From: an uncultured Treponema sp.
GTDB taxonomy: Bacteria > Spirochaetota > Spirochaetia > Treponematales > Treponemataceae
Assembly (NCBI GenBank): GCA_937892225.1
Contig: CALAUH010000215.1
Coordinates: 1-5,600, forward strand
Length of the DNA stretch: 5,600 nucleotides
Direction of reading: 5' to 3'
The translations under genes were made by a program, and so were the position numbers. Positions 1 to 5,254 of this stretch are shown here, piece by piece (within the stretch, counting starts at the first letter, position 1; the number at the start of each line of letters is the position of its first letter). The notes under the pieces were generated by a model, which worked only from the letters and a program-made list of their open reading frames with translations, made no database searches and was not told where the DNA came from.

Positions 1-123
1 AAATGCCAAAAGCTTAAACCAAATAACAATTATTGAATCATGTTCTGGAAGAGATTCAATAAGCAAGATTTTCTCATCATCAAATATGTCAGTAGTAATC
101 TTAATCCACGAAATACCAGACAT
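1..123 (-). CDS. Phage replisome organizer, N-terminal part (runs off the left edge)
   Basis: Translating the minus strand from the ATG at 123-121 gives 41 open codons to the window edge. The peptide begins MSGISWIKITTDIFDDEKI and continues with IESLPEHDSIIVIWFKLLA. This W-I-K-[IL]-x-T-D-[IM]-F-D pattern followed by I-E-x-[LM]-P-x-x-D-x-[IL]-x-V-I-W-x-K-L-L is the hallmark of the phage replisome organizer N-terminal domain, a winged-helix, DnaD-related family found in phages of Gram-positive bacteria. Members bind the phage origin and help load the helicase. The start is firm: AGGAG (135-131 on the minus strand) lies 7 bases upstream, and no other in-frame ATG is visible. The gene is preceded by a promoter, a leader and a terminator-like hairpin, so its expression looks controlled at both DNA and RNA level. 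The C-terminal part, which would show whether a DnaD-like helicase-loader domain is present, lies outside the window. Confidence 0.85.
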   Translation of the reverse strand, partial: MSGISWIKITTDIFDDEKILLIESLPEHDSIIVIWFKLLAF

Positions 124-130
124 AGAATTC

Positions 131-135
131 TCCTA
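131..135 (-). promoter_or_regulatory. Ribosome binding site of the replisome organizer gene
   Basis: AGGAG on the minus strand, 7 bases before the ATG at 123-121. It directly follows the T-tract of the terminator-like hairpin, so no promoter fits between the terminator and this site. Any transcript translated from here must have read through the hairpin. The TAG of a possible 28-codon leader ORF (136-134) overlaps this site. Confidence 0.8.
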
Positions 136-220
136 AAAAAAGTAGCCGGCAAGATTGTTGGGTTGTCTTACCGGCTAGGATCACAAAGCAATCCTGCAAC
201 CCAACCAAATAGCATTGCAT
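134..220 (-). CDS. Possible 28-residue leader peptide across the terminator
   Basis: An ATG at 220-218 on the minus strand opens a 28-codon frame (MQCYLVGLQDCFV, then ILAGKTTQQSCRLLF). It runs through the GTTGGGTTG segment, the small hairpin and the whole terminator stem, and stops with TAG at 136-134 inside the downstream AGGAG. A ribosome on this frame would disrupt the terminator and finish 10 nt before the replication gene's ATG, favouring reinitiation. Only a weak Shine-Dalgarno-like GAG (231-229) precedes it. A frame of this length arises easily by chance, and the peptide resembles nothing I know. The call rests on its position. Confidence 0.22.
136..177 (-). terminator. Intrinsic terminator / attenuator before the replication gene
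   Basis: Read on the minus strand, TAGCCGGTAAG (177-167) and CTTGCCGGCTA (153-143) form an 11-bp stem, continuous in RNA with one G-U pair. The loop is 13 nt (166-154), and the stem is followed by C and then six T (141-136). This is a textbook rho-independent terminator in the minus direction. In the plus direction the wobble position becomes a C-A mismatch and no T-tract follows, so it is orientation-specific. It sits inside the 5' leader of the replisome organizer gene, downstream of that gene's promoter, so it should act as an attenuator. It would also stop read-through from the tail operon on the same strand. Confidence 0.8.
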
Positions 221-221
221 T

Positions 222-239
222 AATTCGTCTCAACGAATT
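222..239. promoter_or_regulatory. Operator A, 18-bp dyad
   Basis: AATTCGTCTCAACGAATT has two perfect 7-bp half-sites (AATTCGT/ACGAATT) around a 4-bp spacer. It matches operator B (283-300) at 15 of 18 positions in the same register. It lies just downstream of the predicted minus-strand start site, where a bound protein would block RNA polymerase from leaving that promoter. The dyad also forms a hairpin at the 5' end of the leader RNA, but the second copy outside that transcript argues for a protein-binding site. The cognate regulator is not encoded in the window. Confidence 0.65.
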
Positions 240-250
240 CGACAAAATGG

Positions 251-279
251 AATATATCATAGAATTAAGCCTATGTCAA
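251..279 (-). promoter_or_regulatory. Sigma-70-type promoter for the replisome organizer
   Basis: Minus strand: -35 TTGACA (279-274), a spacer of exactly 17 bp, and -10 TATATT (256-251). The -35 matches the consensus fully and the -10 at five of six positions. Transcription should start near 243 and give a leader of about 120 nt. The promoter lies between the two operator dyads and back-to-back with the dUTPase promoter, the -35 boxes being 11 bp apart. Confidence 0.8.
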
Positions 280-282
280 ACA

Positions 283-300
283 AATTCGGCTTGACGAATT
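283..300. promoter_or_regulatory. Operator B, 18-bp dyad
   Basis: AATTCGGCTTGACGAATT has two 6-bp half-sites (AATTCG/CGAATT) and matches operator A at 15 of 18 positions. Its centre is 61 bp from that of A, just under six helical turns, which would allow co-operative binding or looping. It contains the whole -35 box of the plus-strand promoter (291-296) and lies 3 bp from the -35 of the minus-strand promoter. One protein bound here could therefore affect both directions. The base immediately following each dyad is also shared: ACGAATTCGA occurs at 233-242 and 294-303. Confidence 0.65.
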
Positions 301-319
301 CGATATTTCATAATATAAA
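291..319 (+). promoter_or_regulatory. Sigma-70-type promoter for the dUTPase gene
   Basis: Plus strand: -35 TTGACG (291-296), a 17-bp spacer, and -10 TATAAA (314-319). Each box differs from consensus at one position. Transcription should begin near 327, giving a leader of about 120 nt. The -35 lies inside operator B, so a bound repressor should exclude RNA polymerase. Confidence 0.7.
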
Positions 320-366
320 CATATTTAGTTTTTCAAAACAAACTCCTGTGGAAGGAATAAGAGCAG

Positions 367-430
367 AAATGGTCTTATAAACCTGCTGTAACCAGTCAGC
401 CGTAGCAGTTTTCGATAAGCTGCACCATTT
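367..430 (+). other. Possible three-way-junction RNA fold in the dUTPase leader
   Basis: The leader can close with a perfect 7-bp stem, AAATGGT (367-373) with ACCATTT (424-430). Inside are two hairpins. One is GCTG/CAGC (385-388 with 397-400). The other is a 6-bp stem GCAGTT/AGCTGC (405-410 with 418-423, one G-U) around TTCGATA, which resembles a tRNA T-loop. The segments AGCAG (362), CTGCT (383), AGCAG (404) and CTGC (420) also allow competing stems. The element is too short for a tRNA, the T-stem lacks the conserved closing G-C pair, and no known riboswitch core was recognised. It may be a regulatory fold or chance pairing. Confidence 0.3.
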
Positions 431-438
431 TATTAATC

Positions 439-444
439 AAGGAG
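439..444 (+). promoter_or_regulatory. Ribosome binding site bearing on the dUTPase start
   Basis: AAGGAG lies only 3 bases before the ATG at 448 but 9 bases before the in-frame ATG at 454. The second spacing is nearer the usual optimum, so translation may begin at 454 and give a 195-residue protein. The choice changes only the first two residues (MS). Confidence 0.7.
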
Positions 445-447
445 AAA

Positions 448-1041
448 ATGTCTATGGAAAGAGTATTGCAGACATTGAATCTAATCGCCATTGCAGTCAT
501 TCTGATTGCAATTCTTGTTATTTGTGTTATGAAATTGATTGATTTCGTAAGAGCCTATGACGAAAAGCAATCCCTATTCAAGCTTATGTCCGGATGGATA
601 TTTAAAAAGATAAATCCAACTCCTATCAAGATTAAAATACTTGACGGTGGACAAATGCCAGAACAGAAACATAATGGAGATGCCGCCTATGACTGCCATG
701 CAAGACTTGACGAGCCTTTAACTATTGAGCCAGGAACAGTAACAATAATTCCTTTGGGATTTTGCCTTGAACTGCCGAAAAACTGGTATGCTGATGTTCG
801 ACCTAGAAGTGGACTTGCAGCAAAAAACCACGTTGTCGCACAGTTAGGACTTATAGACGAGCCTTACAGAAATGAACTTGGCGGAATTATCTCAAACTTT
901 TCAGAAAAAGCCTTTACGGTCAATCCTGGTGACAGAGTATGCCAGATAATGTGCCATGAAGCAGACAGATACAAGTTTGTAGAAACCGAAAACCTTTCCA
1001 CAACAAATCGTGGAGAAGGTTTCGGATCAAGCGGAATTTAA
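448..1041 (+). CDS. dut: Trimeric dUTPase with N-terminal membrane anchor
   Basis: dUTP diphosphatase hydrolyses dUTP to dUMP and pyrophosphate, limiting uracil in DNA and supplying dUMP for dTMP synthesis. All five motifs of the homotrimeric family are present: motif 1 GDAAYDCHA (residues 77-85, with the usual aspartates), motif 2 RPRSGLA (118-124), motif 3 GLIDEPYRNELG (134-145, catalytic Asp and uracil-stacking Tyr kept), motif 4 PGDRVCQI (160-167), and motif 5 RGEGFGSSG (188-196, with the base-stacking Phe). The enzyme domain covers about residues 60-197, normal for the family. The extra 55-60 residues at the front are unusual. Residues 10-28 form a strongly hydrophobic segment followed by Lys/Arg-rich sequence, which by the positive-inside rule would leave the enzyme in the cytoplasm on a single membrane anchor. 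It has its own promoter under operator B. Its TAA directly abuts the stop of the convergent tail gene. Phage dUTPases can also act as signalling proteins, but nothing here shows that. Confidence 0.93.
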   Translation: MSMERVLQTLNLIAIAVILIAILVICVMKLIDFVRAYDEKQSLFKLMSGWIFKKINPTPIKIKILDGGQMPEQKHNGDAAYDCHARLDEPLTIEPGTVTIIPLGFCLELPKNWYADVRPRSGLAAKNHVVAQLGLIDEPYRNELGGIISNFSEKAFTVNPGDRVCQIMCHEADRYKFVETENLSTTNRGEGFGSSGI

Positions 1042-2145
1042 TCAATCATCCTCATAATAATCTTTAGAGACAATTTCGATATTAGCCTTTACACCGGATG
1101 CCCTGAGATAATTCAGAAGATCCTGATAGATATCTTGGGCAAATCCGGCTGCTACACCAGTCATATACACACCATCATAATAACCAGCATTATCATAAGC
1201 TAATTGAGTATGCTCTTCCATAGGATCATTTTCTCCAGGAAACAAACCTAATGCCCCATAAGTGTTTGATGTTGTAAACTGTGCAATAACGGTAAATGAA
1301 GGATAAGTGTATTTCTCGAATAGCCTTACATAATCAATATAACACTCATTTTCAGGATTTCCGATAAAATTGACTGTCACAGATGTTATTGTTTCATCGA
1401 TTTCCCTTGAATCCCCTTCCGAAAAATTTGAAATCCATAAATCACAATTATCCCATTCTTCATTGTTAAATAATGCGGAAGATTGATTTGCTTGCCATAT
1501 TTTTAATTCGTTATTCCAATATCTACCGTTATTATCTGTAATTTCTACAAAACATTTCCCCTTGCAGAAAAAATGCAGGAAATATGATAAATCAGCATGA
1601 TTGTTTACATCGACAGTCTGTTTTAGTGATGAAGTTTCATTCAGTAGCACAATTCCATTACTTTTAGAAAATCTTGCTCTTTTATCGATCTCTATATTTT
1701 CAGCATCCCAGAATGTTAAACTTGTTGAGATAAAGTCACCTTCTTTAATTAAAGACTGATTTATAGGGAAAGAATTCTCGACAACATAGATAGTTCCTGA
1801 TGGGAAATACTGTTCAAAAACTCTCTTGATGTTGAATTTACTGCCCCATGATTCATCATGATTTCGGATGAATAACGCAGCAATTCTATTTTTCAATGCA
1901 AAGTCGGTTTCATCTGTAAATCTTGTGATGTACGAGAAAAACGATATAGTTCTGTCAAGTAATTCTCCCTCCTGATCGTATACGGAAGGCGTGCTGTACC
2001 ACTCTTTCATGTACACCAGTAAATCGTTCAAAAGGGATTCAAAAACGGCAGTCCCTTTATCGTTTGCCACTAGAGCCTTAAAGATTTCTGCAGTCTTGTC
2101 TATATTGTTAGGATAACTGTTTCTCAACTGATTTTTAATACTCAT
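1042..2145 (-). CDS. Baseplate wedge protein, gpI-like, with probable jelly-roll insert
   Basis: This is the last gene of the tail operon, overlapping the stop of the J gene by one base (TAATG), with GAGGAA 7 bases upstream of its ATG. Position supports a P2 gpI / Mu gp48-type wedge protein, which follows J in such clusters and joins J to the tail fibres. The N-terminal ~125 residues are mostly helical-looking (for example FESLLNDLLVYMKEWY, residues 35-50), as in that family, but I see no diagnostic motif. Residues about 125-280 look beta-rich and end in NECYIDYVRLFEKY (266-279), very like the last strand of galactose-binding or carbohydrate-binding jelly-roll domains. The C-terminal ~85 residues end in a helix and strand (LLNYLRASGVKANIEIV, 343-359). 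At 367 residues it is longer than a plain gpI. No tail-fibre gene follows on this strand, so the inserted domain could itself contact the host surface; that is inference. Confidence 0.6.
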   Translation of the reverse strand: MSIKNQLRNSYPNNIDKTAEIFKALVANDKGTAVFESLLNDLLVYMKEWYSTPSVYDQEGELLDRTISFFSYITRFTDETDFALKNRIAALFIRNHDESWGSKFNIKRVFEQYFPSGTIYVVENSFPINQSLIKEGDFISTSLTFWDAENIEIDKRARFSKSNGIVLLNETSSLKQTVDVNNHADLSYFLHFFCKGKCFVEITDNNGRYWNNELKIWQANQSSALFNNEEWDNCDLWISNFSEGDSREIDETITSVTVNFIGNPENECYIDYVRLFEKYTYPSFTVIAQFTTSNTYGALGLFPGENDPMEEHTQLAYDNAGYYDGVYMTGVAAGFAQDIYQDLLNYLRASGVKANIEIVSKDYYEDD

Positions 2146-3230
2146 TAAGCATTCCTCAACTCAATATGAACTTCGTTTAATCTTGCGATAGAATCTTCTC
2201 CTATCTCAATGTTTTTAGGCTGTCCATTAACAAGAAGATCGTTAACATCTGTAATATAGCCAAGTCTACGGAGTTTCAATACGATATCAGTAAGAACAAT
2301 ATTATCTCCGATACCCTTACCATTGATCAGTTCTTCAAGATATTCCTGAATATCCTTGATGGCAACCGCATTTTCAGTTCTATAAATCGTACAGGTTACG
2401 TTAATGTTAATCTGAACAATGTTAGCCGGCTGAATATCCACATTAATTCCACAAGCTTTCTTTCCTGGATATAGACTTGAATTATCTCCATCGATAACCC
2501 TTCTAACTTCCTCTTTAAGTTCATCAGTCATTTTCCCAGTACCATCATCAACATAAACAGTGAAGTTATAGACATTATTTTTAGGTGGAAAATGTTCTTC
2601 GATTCCCACTGATCTGACACCCTCAAGAGCTCTAACTCCATCCCTTATTCCATATTCATTTGATCCCTGCAAGCCATTAATGAATTCCTTGAATCTTGCA
2701 AGCATCTCGCTTTCAGTCTCGTTGTCAGCACCGCCAACTGCCTTCCCTGCATTAATAACAGATATGACTTCTCCTGGAACTGATGATTCAATCTGTTTTA
2801 TTGTATTAGGCAATACATTATATTTCAGCCCGATGCTTTCAGCCTGAGCCGTAACCGGAAGTGAATCTTTCTCTCCAGCTTCAATAACTGTTGATGAATT
2901 TGTAATAAAGACTACATTTCCATCAGAAATTCTTGTATTGATTGGTATTACAACCTGTTGATTGACTTCCTCAACAGCAGAAAAGACTACGGAAACCGTT
3001 GCCTTAGCACCTTCCTTTCTCTTGAAATCAAAAACAGCATAAGCAATCATCTTTAGAATGTTTGTGTAGCCATTTCTGGTATCAATATAAGCAGTTTCAA
3101 TTGGTCTAGCAATTGATTCAAACATTGTCATGATAGCAGAACCTTCATTAAAATCCGTGATTTTCTTCTGGTTTGTAATCATGTGATTTTTCATGTCTGT
3201 TAAAATCTCGTTGTAATCTCTTGTAATCAT
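2145..3230 (-). CDS. Baseplate J-like protein
   Basis: This is a wedge component of contractile-tail baseplates (P2 gpJ, Mu gp47 and T4 gp6 family). The 361 residues match the family's usual length. Visible signatures are the N-terminal helical part with the FNEGSAIMTMFESIARPIE stretch (27-45), a beta domain with IPINTRISDG (95-104) and TAQAESIGLKYNVLPNTI (127-144), and the diagnostic ADNETESEMLARFKEF (168-183) followed by GLQGSNEYGIRDGVRALEGV (186-205). A C-terminal alpha/beta part ends in HIELRN. The start is supported by GGGGGAG five bases before the ATG. The ATG overlaps the upstream gene's stop by one base (TAATG), indicating translational coupling and a fixed wedge stoichiometry. It sits between the gp25-containing protein and the gpI-like protein, exactly as W-J-I genes do in P2-like phages. 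Confidence 0.93.
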   Translation of the reverse strand: MITRDYNEILTDMKNHMITNQKKITDFNEGSAIMTMFESIARPIETAYIDTRNGYTNILKMIAYAVFDFKRKEGAKATVSVVFSAVEEVNQQVVIPINTRISDGNVVFITNSSTVIEAGEKDSLPVTAQAESIGLKYNVLPNTIKQIESSVPGEVISVINAGKAVGGADNETESEMLARFKEFINGLQGSNEYGIRDGVRALEGVRSVGIEEHFPPKNNVYNFTVYVDDGTGKMTDELKEEVRRVIDGDNSSLYPGKKACGINVDIQPANIVQININVTCTIYRTENAVAIKDIQEYLEELINGKGIGDNIVLTDIVLKLRRLGYITDVNDLLVNGQPKNIEIGEDSIARLNEVHIELRNA

Positions 3231-4876
3231 TATTCTCCCCCATAAGACTGATTCTGATCATTGATATCTGTATAGCTGAAATTTATTTTCAGTTCTGAAC
3301 CGCTACCTTCCCATTGCAGACTTTGAATTTCTGAAACTCTCGGATCGGTCAATACAGTTTGGGTGATAGAAGATGCAAGGTATTTATTTGCGATTGCTAC
3401 AGAATATCCTACCGAGCTCTTGATACCGTATACAGTATTTCTTATCCTGTTGTTGATGGATGTACATAAACGGAACAATATAGCCTGAGTAAGGTTATTC
3501 AACCCATTGACAATTGCCAGATCTCCGTTTTGCTCACCGAAATCACCGTTCTGTATTTCTATATCCTTGCCGTAATTGTCTATCACTCCAGGCTCGTTAT
3601 AGACTTCATTGTTAGAAGTACTCTTAACTTCATCAAGAATAGGTATATATACTGTCTTTCCTGGAACTATCTCAGATGATGATTCTTCGGTCAAAGTTCC
3701 GTTGTAGGATGCAAGCAGAATACCCAAAGAAGAATCTCCATAAGTTTCAAAGGCGATGTTATCCCAAGTATCTCCATCCTTAAGAGTTTTTTCCTTAAAT
3801 CCATAGGTAAGTTTGATGGTATCATCATCTTCTCCACCTGGCATGGTTACAACTCCATTGTTTGTGGTAGCCATTATGCTGGCAGCATGAACTTCTTCTG
3901 CTCCACGGCAAATCTGATTGGTAAGTACATTCCATTCATCTTTGATTTCATCGACACTTGCATTGTACTGTTTGTTTATTGCATCAGCCGATTTCTTAAA
4001 ATCATCACCAAGATTCCTACACCAGTTTTTTAGATTATTACATGATTCAAGCAGTTTTTTTGTCGAATTGAATACTGAAATACCCATCGAATAAATTCTA
4101 AGCGGTGACTTTACTACATAATCACCAAGACCGACTGTTTCATTCATTACTTTTGCTGCAATATTTGCATATCCATTAGTAATATCAATATAAGTATTGA
4201 TAACATCTTCTGTCTGGTTAACAACATCTTTTATGACATTGATATAATCCAAAGCCTGATCAAAATACACCATACCGACTAACAAAACCTCAGTATATGA
4301 CATGACCTTCTCTTTGAAATCATTAAAAGATTTTACAAATTTCTGAAGCCAATTTAGATTTTTATTCCCCAAAATACCTGTCGATTCAGCAGCAAGCAGA
4401 TTAAAACTGTAATTATAGGCAAATGGACTGTCTTTTGACCGTTCAATCCTCAGCTCTTTAGGAAAGACTTCCCAATATTTAAACTCAGGAGAAGAAAGAT
4501 CGTATAAGAACACATGTTTATTAATAAGCTTGTAATTCTTGCCGTAATTCCTAAGCAACTCCCTAAGCTTGAATATTTCCTGTTCACCTGTAACCGACTT
4601 TGTTGTTCCTGGACCTGCGTAAATTAATCTGACTTCAGTATTGTAGGTTGAGCCAGATAGATTTACCTGTTCAATATCGTTGCCGTAATCATCGATAACG
4701 GATCCATCATAAGTTTTAGTCTCATAGACTTTCTGTGGCGATGTTATCTGCTCATTCTGAGCCGGTAAACAGAATGAAAAGGACTGTTCAAGAACGTTTC
4801 CATTGTAAAATTCGATCAGATAAGCCTTATCCCTAAGATTTGCATTAAAAAATCTATCCGCTAATATACTACCCAT
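3230..4876 (-). CDS. Baseplate protein: N-terminal hub/tube-type domain, LysM, gp25-like wedge domain
   Basis: This 548-residue protein appears to join three modules. Residues about 15-165 form a beta-rich domain with LPAQNEQITSPQKVYETKTY (37-56) and IDDYGNDI (61-68), resembling the N-terminus of LysM tail proteins of Gram-positive myoviruses (XkdP-like). Residues about 170-330 are largely helical and could be coiled coil. Residues about 353-413 are a LysM domain (LTYGFKEKTLKDGDTWDNIA, then IVPGKTVYIP), probably a structural joint here, as in T4 gp53. Residues about 445-540 look like gp25/gpW: GDLAIVNGLNNLTQAILFRL, then YGIKSSVG, and a LTDPRVSEIQSL stretch matching the usual dPRV-x-x-V strand. 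A separate gp25 gene is normal in such clusters and none is present here, supporting a fusion. The motif VIDxYGxDIE occurs twice (60-69 and 431-440). Its ATG directly follows the upstream stop codon, with AAGGCGG five bases before it. Confidence 0.8.
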   Translation of the reverse strand: MGSILADRFFNANLRDKAYLIEFYNGNVLEQSFSFCLPAQNEQITSPQKVYETKTYDGSVIDDYGNDIEQVNLSGSTYNTEVRLIYAGPGTTKSVTGEQEIFKLRELLRNYGKNYKLINKHVFLYDLSSPEFKYWEVFPKELRIERSKDSPFAYNYSFNLLAAESTGILGNKNLNWLQKFVKSFNDFKEKVMSYTEVLLVGMVYFDQALDYINVIKDVVNQTEDVINTYIDITNGYANIAAKVMNETVGLGDYVVKSPLRIYSMGISVFNSTKKLLESCNNLKNWCRNLGDDFKKSADAINKQYNASVDEIKDEWNVLTNQICRGAEEVHAASIMATTNNGVVTMPGGEDDDTIKLTYGFKEKTLKDGDTWDNIAFETYGDSSLGILLASYNGTLTEESSSEIVPGKTVYIPILDEVKSTSNNEVYNEPGVIDNYGKDIEIQNGDFGEQNGDLAIVNGLNNLTQAILFRLCTSINNRIRNTVYGIKSSVGYSVAIANKYLASSITQTVLTDPRVSEIQSLQWEGSGSELKINFSYTDINDQNQSYGGE

Positions 4877-5254
4877 TTAAGCCGCCTTAACTTTTTTTTG
4901 TCCTGCATTTGAAATTTTAACCGTCACAATATCTGTTGCCGGATTTCCGCTTTTTGTCCCTGAAACAAAAATCTGTTCCGAAACATCATCAACCCTAACA
5001 ACTTTCTGTTTAATTCCTTGCTTATTACTACTGACTAAACTGGCAGTTGGATTAAGAGTACCAACTCCCATACCACCGGCATCAATTTTTTCAGATGTGA
5101 AACCGTCTATCTTTATAGTCAGTGTTCCGAAATAAATTCCTTTTCCATCTACCTTATGTTTGGAAGAAGCACTGGTTGTAATCTGCACTGAAAGAGCTGT
5201 TCCTGAACTTAAAGTCAAAGTGCATCCTTCTACTGCTACAAATTTATTCGTCAT
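4877..5254 (-). CDS. Small beta-rich baseplate protein, possible PAAR-like spike tip
   Basis: This 125-residue protein is encoded between the spike gene and the LysM/gp25 gene. It is rich in Gly, Ser, Thr and Val and lacks obvious long helices or membrane segments. It opens with KFVAVEGCTLTLSSG, has HKVDGKGIYFGTLTIKI (33-49) and the glycine-rich DAGGMGVGTLNPTA (58-71), and closes with IVTVKISNAGQKKVKA. The size, fold impression and position beside the spike suit a PAAR-like tip (T4 gp5.4 / DUF4280 type) that sharpens the spike. However, only one His (33) and one Cys (11) are present, so the classical three-His, one-Cys zinc site is absent. Its ATG overlaps the spike gene's stop (ATGA), and GGAG lies 11 bases upstream, so it is probably translated by coupling. 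I recognise it by context more than by sequence. Confidence 0.55.
   Translation of the reverse strand: MTNKFVAVEGCTLTLSSGTALSVQITTSASSKHKVDGKGIYFGTLTIKIDGFTSEKIDAGGMGVGTLNPTASLVSSNKQGIKQKVVRVDDVSEQIFVSGTKSGNPATDIVTVKISNAGQKKVKAA

Larger units (their letters stand above)
124..243 (-). promoter_or_regulatory. Attenuation leader of the replisome organizer mRNA
   Basis: This is the roughly 120-nt stretch between the expected transcription start (about 243, minus strand) and the replication gene. In order it contains operator dyad A (239-222), the segment GTTGGGTTG (205-197), a small AGGAT/ATCCT hairpin (195-191 with 181-177), and the terminator (177-136). The terminator loop carries CAACCCAAC (165-157), the exact complement of 205-197. 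Pairing these 9 bases would use most of the 13-nt loop and should either form a pseudoknot with the terminator or prevent it from closing. The complementarity is seen directly; a regulatory role is inferred. No T-box, tryptophan-type or other known leader signature was recognised. Confidence 0.6.

Noticed and set aside
40..294. 84-codon plus-strand open frame
   Set aside because: It lies antisense to the well-supported replisome organizer start, the leader and both promoters, has no good ribosome binding site, and its product has no recognisable features.
222..300. LexA (SOS) boxes
   Set aside because: The dyads are AATTCG-N6-CGAATT, which does not fit the Gram-positive CGAAC-N4-GTTCG pattern.
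367..430. tRNA gene
   Set aside because: It is only about 64 nt, lacks a proper D-arm, the anticodon-like stem has a mismatch, the T-stem lacks its conserved G-C closing pair, and no CCA follows the closing stem.
327..447. Known riboswitch before dUTPase (purine, cobalamin, T-box and similar)
   Set aside because: I looked for the conserved core strings of these classes and found none; some pairing resembles a three-way junction but without the key nucleotides.
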